Notes: generated from the sequence alone by a model not told the origin. Counted from the stretch's first letter, positions 1 through 9,775 are shown. The stretch: 64,000 nucleotides of DNA from Betaproteobacteria bacterium HGW-Betaproteobacteria-3 (GCA_002842205.1 PHCI01000012.1:1-64000), one strand, 5' to 3'. Translations and numbers: made by a program.

Positions 1-713
1 TTGCCCAGCACCAGGCTGTAGCTCAGCGTGCCGCCCGCGCTCGGCGTGCTGGTGCTGGCTATTTTGATCAGACTCAGGTCCACCACCGGCGTGACGCTGA
101 TCACCGCCGTTGCCGTGTTGGCGTTGGACCCGAGACTGGTCGTGAGCGAGCCCGCTGCGATGGTGTTAACCAGCGCGCCCGTTGCGCCCGATGCCGTGAC
201 GACCGCGGTGACCGTGCAAACGCCCCCTGCCGGGATGATCGCGCCCGCAGAGAGACTGAGCGATCCTGCCCCGGGTGCCGCCGCGGCGACACCCCCCGGA
301 CACGAGGTCTGCGCCGAAGGCGTGGCGGCGTTCACGATCCCCGATGGGAAGCTGTCTACCAGCGGCGCCGCCAGCGTGGCCGACGTCAACGCATGCGTAT
401 TGGTCAGGGTGATGGTCAGCAGCGACGTTCCGCCGACCCCAACGCTGGTGGGCGAAAAGGACTTCGCGACCAACGGGCGCGAGGCCGCCACGGCGTCCGT
501 ATCGACACTGGCGCAAAGTCCGGCGCTGCACGCCCCTGATGCGTTGGTGTTGGTGATGCCCGTGGGTGGCGCAACGGTTGCGGTGTTGGCAACCTGGGTC
601 TGCGCGAATGCCTGCCCGAGGCCCAAAGTCATCCATGCAACAAGGAATAGCGTGCGGAGGACACGGCCAAGAAATGCCGTGCCCTTACTCCCTTGACATT
701 GACAACGAACCAA
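1..713 (-). CDS. Secreted DUF11-type repeat protein, N-terminal part (left edge)
   Basis: A reading frame enters from the right and runs off the left edge, so only the N-terminal ~235 residues are present. It has a hydrophobic signal segment (LFLVAWMTLGLGQAFA, then Q) followed by Thr/Ala/Ser-rich sequence with phrases such as LLTITLTNTHALTSATL, VDSFPSGIVNA and SSLSLSAGA-like strings. This is the pattern of DUF11/'conserved repeat' domains of large surface or secreted adhesin-like proteins. The start is uncertain. The only ATG (632) would cut the signal peptide short, and the TTG at 713 gives a plausible 36-residue leader. The apparent forward reading frame opposite it is a shadow. The function beyond 'secreted repeat protein' is not known. 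Confidence 0.6.
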   Translation of the reverse strand, partial: MVRCQCQGSKGTAFLGRVLRTLFLVAWMTLGLGQAFAQTQVANTATVAPPTGITNTNASGACSAGLCASVDTDAVAASRPLVAKSFSPTSVGVGGTSLLTITLTNTHALTSATLAAPLVDSFPSGIVNAATPSAQTSCPGGVAAAAPGAGSLSLSAGAIIPAGGVCTVTAVVTASGATGALVNTIAAGSLTTSLGSNANTATAVISVTPVVDLSLIKIASTSTPSAGGTLSYSLVLG

Positions 714-1009
714 CGATCGAACCAAAAGGACCCCAGAGCAGCAAAACCTGCCGATACCCCTACGTCATGCACGGGCGACAAAGTTTAACGGGATACCTCC
801 TTTAAGTAGCCTAAAGTTTGCAATTCAAGGCTCACAAAAGCGTTGGAAACGAGAACTAGGTCACAAGAAAGCAACAGCCCACATGGTTTGCCAGATGCAG
901 ACCCTCCCCGCAGAGGGCTTGCAGGCGGCGGGGGAGCCTTGGCGGCGCATTGACCCATTCGCCGCGCGCCAGCGACCCGCCAGACACCGCGCCCAAGACA
1001 GTCACCCCG
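714..1009. other. Intergenic gap
   Basis: About 300 bases lie between the 3' end of gshB and the 5' end of the DUF11-type gene. The half nearer the DUF11-type gene (about 700-860) is AT-richer than the surroundings and would hold its promoter. I see no convincing terminator, RNA gene or repeat here. Confidence 0.4.
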
Positions 1010-1963
1010 TTAACCCGCTTCCCGAAGTGTCGATTCCAGCGCGTCCACGAACATCGCCGCCACGTCAAACCCGGTTTGGTCGAATATCTCCTGAAAACAG
1101 GTGGGGCTGGTCACGTTGATCTCGGTCACGCAACTGCCGATCACATCCACCCCAGCCAGCAGCAGGCCGCGGCTGTGCAGGGTGGGGCCGAGCGCCTCGG
1201 CGATCTCAAGGTCGCGCGCGGACAGCGCCATGGCCACGCCCTTGCCACCTGCGGCCAGATTGCCACGCACCTCGCTGCCCTGTGGAATGCGGGCCAGGCT
1301 GAAGGGCACCGGCTTGCCGCCGATGATCAGCACGCGCTTGTCGCCGTCCACGATCTCGGGCAGGAACTTCTGCACCATCAGGCTTTGCGCGCCGTGGCGG
1401 TTCAGTGTTTCGGTGATGGAGCCGAGATTCAGCCCGTCGGGCCCGACGCGAAAGATGCCCATGCCACCCATGCCGTCCAGCGGTTTGAGGATGATGTCGC
1501 CGTGCTCGGCATGGAAGCGCTTGATGTCGGCTTCGTCGCGCGTGACCAGCGTGGGGCCGATGAATTGCGCAAACTCCATGATGGCGAGCTTCTCGGGGTG
1601 GTCGCGCAGCGCGCGCGGCTTGTTGAACACCCGGGCGCCATCGCGCTCGGCCTGCTCCAGCAAATGGGTCGCGTAGAAATATTCGCTGTCAAACGGCGGG
1701 TCCTTGCGCATCAGCACGACGTCAAAGTCTTTCAGCGCCACGGCCCGCGTGCCGCGCTCGTCATACCAGCGCGGCGTGTCGCCGGTGAGCGTGATGTCGC
1801 ACACGTGGGCCATCACCGGCCCGCCGCGCTGCCACATCACATCCTGCGGCTCGCAGGTGGCGATGGTGTGGCCACGCCGCTGTGCCTCGCGCATCATGGA
1901 AAAAGTGGTGTCCTTGTAAATCTTGAAGGATTCGAGTGGGTCGACGATAAAGAGGATGTGCAT
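1010..1963 (-). CDS. gshB: Glutathione synthetase
   Basis: Cytosolic ATP-grasp enzyme that adds glycine to gamma-glutamylcysteine, the second step of glutathione synthesis. The 317-residue length is normal for bacterial GshB. The N-terminal MHILFIVDPL, the MRKDPPFD signature at about 85-92, the ATP-binding glycine-rich loop KPLDGMGGMGIF at about 160-171 and the late EINVTSPT segment, which closes the ATP-grasp site, are all visible. It is the last gene of a leftward run with gshA, kup and benE, and gshA supplies its substrate. Confidence in both identity and start is high. Confidence 0.97.
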   Translation of the reverse strand: MHILFIVDPLESFKIYKDTTFSMMREAQRRGHTIATCEPQDVMWQRGGPVMAHVCDITLTGDTPRWYDERGTRAVALKDFDVVLMRKDPPFDSEYFYATHLLEQAERDGARVFNKPRALRDHPEKLAIMEFAQFIGPTLVTRDEADIKRFHAEHGDIILKPLDGMGGMGIFRVGPDGLNLGSITETLNRHGAQSLMVQKFLPEIVDGDKRVLIIGGKPVPFSLARIPQGSEVRGNLAAGGKGVAMALSARDLEIAEALGPTLHSRGLLLAGVDVIGSCVTEINVTSPTCFQEIFDQTGFDVAAMFVDALESTLREAG

Positions 1964-2005
1964 GATGGATGAATCGTGTGTGTCGGGGCCTTCGACCCTT
2001 TCGCG

Positions 2006-3190
2006 TCAATTGTCGGTGTGCGGCTTCTTGTAGTTTTGCACAAACAGCGCCACCCCGCCCGCGGCAACGCCCCAAAACGCCGACCCGATCCCCCCGATCA
2101 CCACGCCGCTCAACGTCACCAGAAACGTGATCAGGGCCGCCTCGCGGTGGTGCTCGTCTTTCAGCGCCACGGCCAGGCCGTTGCCGATGGTGCCCAGCAG
2201 CGCCAACCCCGCGATCGCCACCACCAGCTCTTTGGGAAAGGCCGTGAGCAGCCCGGTAACGGCCGCACCGAAGATGCCGATCACCACGTAAATGGCACCG
2301 CAGCTCACGGCAGCGGTGTAGCGTCTGGCCGGGTCGGGGTGCGCCTCGCGGCCCATGCAGATGGCGGCGGTGATGGCGCTCAGGTTGAGCGCGAACGCGC
2401 CAAACGGCGCCAGCACCAGCGTGGCCACACCGGTGAGCGTGATGATTTTCGAGATGGGCAGCTCGTAACCCGCCGCGCGGATGGCCGCTACGCCCGGCAG
2501 GTTCTGCGAAGCCATCGTCACCACAAACAGCGGCAGCGCCAGGCTCACGATGGCGGCCAGGGTGAACTGCGGCATCACAAAGACCGGTATTGCCAGGCTG
2601 AATGCGGCATGAGTCCCCACCAATTGGTCATTGACAGCTGCATAAACAATAGCCACCAGCAATGTGACCGGCACCGCGTAACGCGGCGCCAGCCGCCGCC
2701 CAAGCAGGTAGGCGGCCAACATCCACAACACCAGCGGCAGCGCCGTCTGCGCGGCCGCAAACGCCTGCAGGCCAAAGCGCGCCAGCACACCCGCCAGCAG
2801 CGCCGAGGCGATCGCCATGGGAATGCGGCTCATCAGCTTTTCAAACCAGCCGGTCACGCCGAACAACGTGATCAGCGCCGCGCAGGCAATGAAAGCGCCC
2901 ACCGCCTCGGCCATGCTGAAGCCGCCCGCCACCCCGGCCGTGGCCAGCACGGCCGCACCGGGCGTGCTCCACGCCACCATCACCGGCTTGCGCAGCCACA
3001 GCGACGGCAGCGCCGAACACAGCCCCATGCCAATGCCCAGCGCCCACATCCACGAGCTGATCTGCGCTGGCGTGGCGCCAAAGGCCTGCGCCGCCTGGAA
3101 CACGATGGCGACCGAACTGGTAAAGCCCACCAGCACGGCCACAAAGCCGGCGGTGGCCGCCGAAAGACTCAGATCTTTGAAAAAACGCAT
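2006..3190 (-). CDS. benE: BenE family transporter (benzoate/H+ symporter type)
   Basis: Polytopic inner-membrane protein of about 394 residues with roughly 11-12 hydrophobic segments. It carries the BenE-family N-terminus (DLSLSAATAGFVAVLVGFTSS) and the later PAFGAFALNLSA-type region (here APFGAFALNLSAITAAI). The family's characterised members import benzoate with protons. No benzoate catabolic genes are nearby, so the substrate is unproven. I place the start at the ATG of MRFFKDLSL (3190), because an upstream in-frame ATG (3259) would add 23 residues unlike the family and would run into a dispersed repeat. Confidence 0.85.
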   Translation of the reverse strand: MRFFKDLSLSAATAGFVAVLVGFTSSVAIVFQAAQAFGATPAQISSWMWALGIGMGLCSALPSLWLRKPVMVAWSTPGAAVLATAGVAGGFSMAEAVGAFIACAALITLFGVTGWFEKLMSRIPMAIASALLAGVLARFGLQAFAAAQTALPLVLWMLAAYLLGRRLAPRYAVPVTLLVAIVYAAVNDQLVGTHAAFSLAIPVFVMPQFTLAAIVSLALPLFVVTMASQNLPGVAAIRAAGYELPISKIITLTGVATLVLAPFGAFALNLSAITAAICMGREAHPDPARRYTAAVSCGAIYVVIGIFGAAVTGLLTAFPKELVVAIAGLALLGTIGNGLAVALKDEHHREAALITFLVTLSGVVIGGIGSAFWGVAAGGVALFVQNYKKPHTDN

Positions 3191-3261
3191 AGAGGGGGCA
3201 GATTTTGTCAGCTTTGCCCGGCAACGCGGCCCCTTGGTGCAAGGTCGGTCCATCGCCAATT

Positions 3262-3320
3262 TACTACATTAAAAGTAGCAAACTATGACCATTCAACGGG
3301 GGCTAATGTCATTTTTCTTT
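3262..3320 (+). repeat. Dispersed intergenic repeat, copy A
   Basis: Core AGCAAACTAT followed by CGGGGGCTAA, shared with copies at 19593, 24268, 37486 and 46855 and a diverged copy in proA (11020). A short hairpin (CTAC/GTAG) precedes the core, and ATGAC/GTCAT arms flank the CGGGGGCTAA box. It lies between kup and benE, on the strand opposite to them. Confidence 0.75.
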
Positions 3321-3330
3321 CAGAAAATGA

Positions 3331-5253
3331 TCAAATTTCGATCTTCGACCCCAACTCCACCACCGCATTGTTGGGCAGGTTCAGGAAGTCGGCCGCGCCG
3401 CTGGCGTTGTGGTGCATTTGCGCAAACAGCTTCTCGCGCCAGGGCGCCATGCCGCCACCGATGGTGGGGATCACCATGTCACGCGATAGAAAGTAGCTGG
3501 TGGTCATGACATCGATGTCGCAGCCGCGGCCGCGGATCTGCTCCAGCGCAGCGGGCAGGTCCGGGTCGTTCTTGAAGCCGAAATTCAGGATGACCTGCCA
3601 GCAGTCATGGCCCAGCGATTCGATTTCCACACGCTTGTCCAGCCCGACCCAGGGCACTTCCTTGTTGCGCACAGTCACGAACAGGTTGTGCTCGTGCAGC
3701 ACCTTGTTGTGTTTGAGGTTGTGCAGCATGGCGTTGGGCACGGTGCCGGGTTCGGCCGTCAGGAAGACCGCCGTGCCCTCCACCCGGACGGGTGGGCTCA
3801 CGAACACGGCTTCCAGAAACGCCGGCAATTCGATGGCATCGACCCGCAGCTTCTGGTTGAGCAGATGACGCCCTTCTTTCCAGGTCACCATCAACAGGAA
3901 AATCGCACCTGCGATCAACAGCGGGAACCAGCCGCCGCCGGGCAGCTTCATGAGGTTGGACGCCCAGAACGCCAAGTCCACCACAAAGAACACGCTGGTG
4001 GCGGCCAGGCACAACCACAACGGGTATTTCCAGCTGAAGCGCAACACAAAGAACGTCAGCACCGTGGTGATCAGCATGTCGGTGGTCACGGCCACACCAT
4101 AGGCCGCCGCCAGATTGCTCGACGACTTGAACATCACCACCGCCAGCACGATGGTGGCAAACAACCCCCAGTTTACAAACGGCATGTAGATCTGCCCGGT
4201 GTCGCGCACGCTGGTGTGCTGGATGTGCAGCCGTGGCAGGTATCCCAGCTGGATCACCTGCTTGGTCACGCTGAACGCCCCGGAAATCAGCGCCTGCGAG
4301 GCAATCACCGTGGCCATGGTGGCCAGCAGCACCAGCGGAATCAAGGCCCAGTCGGGCGCCATCAGGTAGAACGGGTTTTTGACGGCCTCCGGGTTTTTGA
4401 GCAGCAGCGCGCCCTGGCCAAAATAATTGAGCGTGAGCGCCGGCATCACGATGGCAAACCAGGCCAGCCGGATCGGTTTCTTGCCGAAGTGCCCCATGTC
4501 GGCATACAGCGCCTCGGCGCCTGTCACACAAAGAACCACCGCCCCCAGAATGATGAAGGTGGTGCCCGGATTGTGGAAGATGAAGCCCAGCGCATGGTGC
4601 GGGCTGATCGCCCAGAGAATCACCGGATTGGTGGCAATGTGGGAGATGCCCAGCACCGCAATGGCGGCAAACCACACCAGCGTGATCGGCCCAAAGAATT
4701 TGCCGATGCCCGCGGTACCCCGCTTTTGCACGGCGAACAGCCCAAACAGGATCACCAGGGTGAGCGGAATCACGGCTTTGGTGAAGGCGGGCGAAACCAC
4801 CTCCAGGCCTTCCACGGCCGACAGCACGGAGATGGCCGGCGTGATCACGCCGTCGCCATAAAACAGGCAGGTGCCAAAGATACCGATGCTCAGCAACACG
4901 CGACGCGTCCGGGGATGGTCTTTGACCGATTGCGAGGCCAATGCCAGCATGGCCACCAGGCCGCCTTCACCGTTGTTGTCGGCCCGCAGCACCAGAAGCA
5001 CGTATTTGATCGACACGATGACCGTCAAGGTCCAGAAGAAGATGGACAGGATGCCGTAGACGTTGTCGGGTGTGAAAGCGACATGGCCGGAGCCAAACAC
5101 CTCCTTCATCGCATACAGCACGCTGGTGCCGATGTCGCCATAGACGACGCCGATGGCGCCGAGCGTGAGTGCCGAGAGAGACGATTTTTTGGATGCGGCC
5201 ACAGGGAGACATGGCTCGGCATTGCGCCGAGTCCGTTGCTTCGGGCTTGCCAT
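3331..5253 (-). CDS. kup: Low-affinity potassium uptake transporter Kup
   Basis: KUP/HAK/KT-family K+ importer of the inner membrane. The diagnostic [13 protein letters not shown] stretch near the N-terminus, twelve hydrophobic segments and a hydrophilic C-terminal domain of about 170 residues are visible. Start choice is open: ATG at 5253 gives 640 residues, while GTG at 5202 (MAASKKSSL...) gives 623, closer to the 622 residues of E. coli Kup. Neither has a good Shine-Dalgarno. A TTG further upstream (5298) is less likely. A small palindrome (TGTTGC-atc-GCAACA, 5318-5332) lies in the gap to gshA. Confidence 0.95.
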   Translation of the reverse strand: MASPKQRTRRNAEPCLPVAASKKSSLSALTLGAIGVVYGDIGTSVLYAMKEVFGSGHVAFTPDNVYGILSIFFWTLTVIVSIKYVLLVLRADNNGEGGLVAMLALASQSVKDHPRTRRVLLSIGIFGTCLFYGDGVITPAISVLSAVEGLEVVSPAFTKAVIPLTLVILFGLFAVQKRGTAGIGKFFGPITLVWFAAIAVLGISHIATNPVILWAISPHHALGFIFHNPGTTFIILGAVVLCVTGAEALYADMGHFGKKPIRLAWFAIVMPALTLNYFGQGALLLKNPEAVKNPFYLMAPDWALIPLVLLATMATVIASQALISGAFSVTKQVIQLGYLPRLHIQHTSVRDTGQIYMPFVNWGLFATIVLAVVMFKSSSNLAAAYGVAVTTDMLITTVLTFFVLRFSWKYPLWLCLAATSVFFVVDLAFWASNLMKLPGGGWFPLLIAGAIFLLMVTWKEGRHLLNQKLRVDAIELPAFLEAVFVSPPVRVEGTAVFLTAEPGTVPNAMLHNLKHNKVLHEHNLFVTVRNKEVPWVGLDKRVEIESLGHDCWQVILNFGFKNDPDLPAALEQIRGRGCDIDVMTTSYFLSRDMVIPTIGGGMAPWREKLFAQMHHNASGAADFLNLPNNAVVELGSKIEI

Positions 5254-5359
5254 TTTGCGCCCGGTCGTGCACCCCTGCTGCACGCCGACAAGGATCAACA
5301 GATGACTATTTCAACAATGTTGCATCGCAACAACTGGCGCCGACCTCGCTTTGGTCGCC

Positions 5360-6655
5360 TTAGTCGTACACCTCGGCATCCGGATCGGTGGCCTCCAGTT
5401 CATAGCTGGCCGCGACCATCGCAAGCCGCGCCACCACGCCGTACATGTAAAACCGGTTGGGGGCGCTGGCACCCGGCTTAATGCCCGGCTGAGGTAAGTG
5501 CGTACTCTCGGCAAATGCCAATGGAACAAAACTGGCGCCCGGGGCGTTGAGGTTCTCATCGACCCCGCGATCGGCATGCACGCGGTAAAACCCGCCCACC
5601 ACGTAGCGGTCCATCATGTAGACCACTGGCTCGGCCACCGCGTCGTTGATGCGCTCATGGGTCAGAACACCCTCCTGGATGATGACTTCGCTGACCGTCT
5701 GACCGTCCTTGATCACCGACATCTTGTTTTGGCTCTTGCGGTTAAGCGCTTCAAGATCCTTGGCGTCGCGCACGGTCATGATGCCCATGCCATAGGTGCC
5801 GTTGTCAGCCTTGACCACGACGAACGGCTTTTCGTTGATGCCGTATTCCTTGTACTTGCGGCGAATCTTGCCCAGCAGGGCGTCCACATTGGTGGCAAGG
5901 CATTCACCGCCACGATCGTCGGCGAAATTGACCTCGCCGCATTGGTTGTACATCGGGTTGATCAGCCACGGGTCAATCCCCAGTAGCTTGCCGAAGCGTT
6001 TGGCGATTTCTTCGTAGCTGTGGAAGTGCTTGCTCTTGCGTCGCACGCTCCAGCTCGCATGCAGCGGCGGCAGCAGGTACTGCTCGTGGATGTCTTCCAG
6101 AATGCCCGGAATGCCGGCCGACAGGTCGTTGTTGAGCAGGATGGTGCAGGGGTCAAAATCTTTCAGGCCCAGACGGCGCTTGCTACGGATGACCGGCTCG
6201 AGCAGCACGCTTTCGCCGCCGGGCAGGTCCACGCGCGTGGGCTTCTTGATCTCGGCGTTGATCGAACCGATGCGCACATTCAATCCGGCCATGTGGAAGA
6301 TGCGTTGCAACTGGACGATGTTGCTCAGGTAGAACGTGTTGCGCGTGTGGTTCTCGGGAATCACCAACAGGTTTTTGGCCTCGGGGCAGATTTTCTCGAT
6401 CGCCGCCATGGCCGACTGCACCGCCAGCGGCAGCATTTCGGGCGTGAGGTTGTTCCAGCCACCGGGGTAGAGGTTGGTGTCCACGGGTGCCAGTTTGAAG
6501 CCCGCGTTGCGGATGTCCACCGAGCTGTAGAACGGCGGCGTGTGCTCCATCCATTCGAGCCGGAACCAGCGCTCGATGGCCGGCATGGAATCCAGCATGC
6601 GCTGTTCAAGTTCGTTGATCGGGCCCGTGAGCGCCGTGATGAGATGCGGAACCAT
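5360..6655 (-). CDS. gshA: Glutamate-cysteine ligase, proteobacterial GshA type
   Basis: Catalyses the first, ATP-dependent step of glutathione synthesis, joining glutamate and cysteine. The 431-residue protein matches the beta/gammaproteobacterial GshA family that is unrelated in length to E. coli GshA (features such as TNLYPGGWNNL, IPENHTRNTFYLSN, FVVVKADNGTYGMGIMTV and YMMDRYVVGGFYR). The KADNGTYGMG segment is the probable ATP-binding loop. It heads the leftward set gshA-kup-benE-gshB. The start MVPHLITAL fits the family N-terminus. Confidence 0.96.
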   Translation of the reverse strand: MVPHLITALTGPINELEQRMLDSMPAIERWFRLEWMEHTPPFYSSVDIRNAGFKLAPVDTNLYPGGWNNLTPEMLPLAVQSAMAAIEKICPEAKNLLVIPENHTRNTFYLSNIVQLQRIFHMAGLNVRIGSINAEIKKPTRVDLPGGESVLLEPVIRSKRRLGLKDFDPCTILLNNDLSAGIPGILEDIHEQYLLPPLHASWSVRRKSKHFHSYEEIAKRFGKLLGIDPWLINPMYNQCGEVNFADDRGGECLATNVDALLGKIRRKYKEYGINEKPFVVVKADNGTYGMGIMTVRDAKDLEALNRKSQNKMSVIKDGQTVSEVIIQEGVLTHERINDAVAEPVVYMMDRYVVGGFYRVHADRGVDENLNAPGASFVPLAFAESTHLPQPGIKPGASAPNRFYMYGVVARLAMVAASYELEATDPDAEVYD

Positions 6656-6770
6656 GCGGCCCTTCGGTGGTGTCGGTGGTTGGGGGTGATGACCGGGGAA
6701 TTGTAGGGACTTGAGGCCGAACCCCGGCGCTTCAAGTGCCGTGCCTCCGCGCGAGACGCACGGTGCGATC

Positions 6771-7805
6771 TCAGGAACGACGGGCCAGCGGCAGGTTCAA
6801 CAGCAGGTTTTGGGGCTTGAGCTTCAGGCGCTGATGCTCGTCCATGGCCATCGCCAGGTAAACCGGTCGCCCCGCAATATCGGCCAACATGGCGGACGGC
6901 TCGGCAAATTCCAGCCGGAACAGGCACAACAGGCGTTTCATGCGGTCTTCGCCCACCTCCTGCCCGGTGTACAAATCATTGAGCACGCCGCTGGCCTGGG
7001 CGTCCAGCCCCACGTGCCAGACCCAGTGCTCGTCCTCAATCTCGCGCGCCACCTGGATGCGCACTCGCACCCCGAGGAAATGCGTCACCCAGCGCTCCAG
7101 CACCCGGCACAGCGCCTCCAGTGCAGGTTGGCCATGATTCAGGCTGACCACCAGGTCAAAGTATTCGCTGCGCCCCCAATATTCATCGGCATTGCCTTCG
7201 GCCAGCACGTCCAGATCGACCGACCGCGTGGGAATGCCGCTTTGTCGCAACAGCTCGCCCACCGTGCCAAATCCGGCCGACAGGGCCTGGCGGTCCACGG
7301 TTTCGTCGTCAGCTGCCATGACTGCGCCGTCCTCCAGCACCGACACTTTCTGGGCGCGAAACAGCATCTCGCCCACACGGGCTTCCATGGGCGTGGCGGC
7401 ATCGCCCAGCGCATGACGCACCAGCAACTGGGTGAGTTGCTGCACAAAAACAGGGGGGACGTCCACCCCGTCGCCCTGAAACAGCGCCAGATAGCTCGCC
7501 TCCAGGGTCGGCTGCGCCAGCAGGCGGTCGCGAAAGCGCAACCAGACGCCATAGTTGTCGGCAGCGTCGGCGTCTTTCAAGCCCGCGAGGTCGGCGGGGC
7601 CAATCCCATCGCGCGGGTGGGCCAGCAAGCGTTCATGCAGCGCCACCTCGGCCGGGCAGGATTGGGCCATGGGCGCGAGCTCCGGTCGCACCAGCAGGCT
7701 GCGCAGAAAGTCGTCTGTCACGAGCAGGCAACCTGCGGCGTCGCGCCCCATGAGGCGGTACCCGCACTGGGGCCAGAAGTCGTGTGGGATGGGAATGGCG
7801 GCCAT
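6771..7805 (-). CDS. DUF6352 family protein
   Basis: Cytosolic-looking 344-residue protein without signal peptide or membrane segments. It begins with PHDFWPQCGYRLMGRD and ends with a conserved-looking QNLLLNLPL tail. I recognise it as the DUF6352 family common in Burkholderiales. No enzymatic motif or characterised function is known to me. It stands alone, 131 bases downstream of the lipoprotein gene and 115 bases upstream of gshA, on the same strand as both. Confidence 0.75.
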   Translation of the reverse strand: MAAIPIPHDFWPQCGYRLMGRDAAGCLLVTDDFLRSLLVRPELAPMAQSCPAEVALHERLLAHPRDGIGPADLAGLKDADAADNYGVWLRFRDRLLAQPTLEASYLALFQGDGVDVPPVFVQQLTQLLVRHALGDAATPMEARVGEMLFRAQKVSVLEDGAVMAADDETVDRQALSAGFGTVGELLRQSGIPTRSVDLDVLAEGNADEYWGRSEYFDLVVSLNHGQPALEALCRVLERWVTHFLGVRVRIQVAREIEDEHWVWHVGLDAQASGVLNDLYTGQEVGEDRMKRLLCLFRLEFAEPSAMLADIAGRPVYLAMAMDEHQRLKLKPQNLLLNLPLARRS

Positions 7806-7936
7806 GAAGAGCGATCAAGGGTAGGGGTCGGCAGGCGCGGCCCGTGGGGCGGACCCGGGTCGTGGATTGTAGGGTGCGCCTGGAACTTTTCGGGTGACCC
7901 CGATACGGTGGCGTCGTCGCACCGGTATTGGAAACC

Positions 7937-8794
7937 TCAGCGCCGGGGCACCTCGCGGGTCGGCACCGGTGCGGGGGCGGGGGATGACGGCGGAAGTGGC
8001 TCGGGGCCACCTTGCAACCAGGCCGGGCCAGCGACCCACGCGATACGTCTGCGCAGGCGCGCGGCCTCGTCCGTGGCGCCCCCCTGCTCAGCCCGGCGGG
8101 CCTGCACGTGCAGCCAGGCCAGCAGCGGGCGCCGCCAACCCTGCGCCGAAGCGGTGTCCACCGCCTGGGCCTGCACGGCCGGGCTGGCGCGCCCGGTTCG
8201 CCACATCACACCCGCCGCGACCATGCGCGCCAGCGGGTCGTCCATGGCCGCCAGGGCAGCCCCCGCAGCGTCGGCACTGGCACTGGCACTGGCACTGGCA
8301 CTGGCACTGGCACTGGCGGTGGCCGCGGCGCGGTGCTGCGGCGGCAGCAAGGCCGGGTCGGTGCCCCCGGGGCCGGTTTCCGACGTTGGGCCCGAAAAAC
8401 GTCCAGCGAGATAGTCGGCGTAAGCGCGCTCGGGCGCAGGGGCGTCCTGGCGCAACGCCTCAAAAGCGTCGCACGCCTCGACCACCAGGCTGGCCACGCG
8501 GCTGGCGCAACGCACCAGCTCGGCCCGCGCCACCAGGGCGGCCTGCCCCGTGCGCCCGACCTCCGCACGGGCGCGGGCAAACTCGGCGCCCTCCACCCGC
8601 GCGTTGCCATCAAAGTACGCGGCCACGGCACGCTCCAGTGCGCCGCGGGCGTTGACTTGCCAATCCGGTGCAGGCGGGCCACTGGCGCAGCCGGGCAGTG
8701 TCATCGACAACACGCCGATCCACGACACGACGCACACGGACTTTCGTGCCCAACGGGTCATCCGCGCGCCCCTTTGGCCGTGCTGATCGGTCAT
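7937..8794 (-). CDS. Predicted lipoprotein with Ala-Ser repeat linker
   Basis: Starts at ATG 8794, which overlaps the mlaD stop as ATGA, so it is probably translationally coupled to it. The N-terminus has a basic stretch, a hydrophobic run and a lipobox (LPGC, Cys at about residue 36), implying an outer- or inner-membrane lipoprotein. The mid-region contains seven Ala-Ser repeats encoded by a hexanucleotide microsatellite, and the C-terminus is Pro-rich. Its position after mlaE and mlaD suggests a part in the same lipid-transport system, possibly the accessory lipoprotein role played by PqiC or MlaB partners. That is inference, and I do not recognise the family. Confidence 0.6.
   Translation of the reverse strand: MTDQHGQRGARMTRWARKSVCVVSWIGVLSMTLPGCASGPPAPDWQVNARGALERAVAAYFDGNARVEGAEFARARAEVGRTGQAALVARAELVRCASRVASLVVEACDAFEALRQDAPAPERAYADYLAGRFSGPTSETGPGGTDPALLPPQHRAAATASASASASASASASADAAGAALAAMDDPLARMVAAGVMWRTGRASPAVQAQAVDTASAQGWRRPLLAWLHVQARRAEQGGATDEAARLRRRIAWVAGPAWLQGGPEPLPPSSPAPAPVPTREVPRR
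8275..8316 (-). repeat. Hexanucleotide microsatellite (CACTGG)7
   Basis: Seven perfect tandem copies of CACTGG on the plus strand, encoding an (Ala-Ser)7 linker in the lipoprotein gene. Because the unit is six bases, slippage changes linker length without breaking the frame. Confidence 0.95.
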
Positions 8795-9768
8795 GGCAGC
8801 TTGACCTCGGTGTCGCGGGCAAACGGCCACTTGCGGTTGACTTCGTTGAGCAGGCCTTCGACCTTGCGCAAGTTGGCCTCCACCTCGGCGCGCAAGGCGC
8901 CCAGATCGGCGGTGGCCTCGCGGGCGTTGGCGCCAATGGCCTGGGCCTCCTGCAGAACGGCATCCACCCGCTGCAGACTCCCACGGGCATCGGTCAGCAG
9001 GGCGTTGAGCTGCACCACCGTGCTGCGCGCCTCGCCCACCACGCCGCCCGGCCCCAGCACCTGCGCATCGGCCCGGGCCACCATGGCGTCCATCCGCGCC
9101 AGCAGCGCGTTGGCGCGGTCGAGTGCGGTGACGATTTTCTGGGCGTCAGCGTCGTTGCCCAGCACGGCGCCCAGCGCACCACGCGGCCCCGCCATTTTTT
9201 CGGTGGTGGCCTGCAGGTTGAGCAGCGTGGCAGTCAGGGGTGCGCCACTGCTGGTCAGGGCGGCCAGGTTTTCCAGCAGCTCCTTGGCGGTGGAGATCAC
9301 CCGCGGGATCTCGGCGGCCACATCGCCCGCCAACACCGTGCGCACCGCGCCGTCGGGCAGCGGTGGGTCGGTCATGATTCCGCTGTAAGCCTTGATGGTG
9401 GTGCCGCCGACCACGCCGCGCACCAGCGTGAACACGCTGGAGGTGCGCAGCCACCTGGCATCCTTGCGCGGCACGTCGATCACGATGCGTGCATTGCCCG
9501 ACTCCGACAGTTCGATGCGCCGGACCCGGCCGATCGCAAAACCGGAGAAGGTCAGGTCCATCCCGGCCACCACGCCCTCGGAGTCTTCGGCCACCAGCAC
9601 CAGTTGCTGGGTGGATTCAAACATTCCACGCGCATAAAGAAGGTAGGTCACCGAGGCCGCGACCAGGGTCACCATGAACAGCAGCAGCAAGGCCGCCTTG
9701 AACTCCAGGTTGCGCGCCACGGGTTCGGGCGGCAGCGGAGTGTTTGCGGGAGATTCGGGACTGGCCAT
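8791..9768 (-). CDS. mlaD: MCE/MlaD-family lipid-transport periplasmic protein
   Basis: Membrane-anchored MCE-domain protein (325 residues) of an intermembrane phospholipid transporter. One N-terminal transmembrane helix (LLLLFMVTLVAASVTYLLYA, about residues 26-45) is followed by the MCE core (GLxVGM-like VVAGMDLTFSGFAIGRVRRIEL) and a long alpha-helical, Ala-rich C-terminal part that probably forms the hexameric needle. The start is MASPESPAN (9768), seven bases after mlaE. The gene symbol is by family only; it could equally be called a PqiB/YebT-like MCE protein. Confidence 0.8.
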   Translation of the reverse strand: MASPESPANTPLPPEPVARNLEFKAALLLLFMVTLVAASVTYLLYARGMFESTQQLVLVAEDSEGVVAGMDLTFSGFAIGRVRRIELSESGNARIVIDVPRKDARWLRTSSVFTLVRGVVGGTTIKAYSGIMTDPPLPDGAVRTVLAGDVAAEIPRVISTAKELLENLAALTSSGAPLTATLLNLQATTEKMAGPRGALGAVLGNDADAQKIVTALDRANALLARMDAMVARADAQVLGPGGVVGEARSTVVQLNALLTDARGSLQRVDAVLQEAQAIGANAREATADLGALRAEVEANLRKVEGLLNEVNRKWPFARDTEVKLP

Positions 9769-9775
9769 GCTGCGC

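Noticed and set aside
28-696. Long open frame on the plus strand
   Set aside because: It has no ribosome site and no domain. The minus-strand frame in the same place encodes a signal peptide and DUF11-like repeats, so the plus frame is its shadow.
5254-5359. Riboswitch upstream of kup
   Set aside because: Only a small TGTTGC/GCAACA palindrome is present; I see no features of a known potassium or c-di-AMP-type riboswitch.
950-5481. Very long open plus-strand frames opposite gshB, benE and kup
   Set aside because: High GC opens frames antisense to real genes. These translate to His/Arg/Gln-rich text with no family resemblance, while the minus strand encodes well-known proteins.
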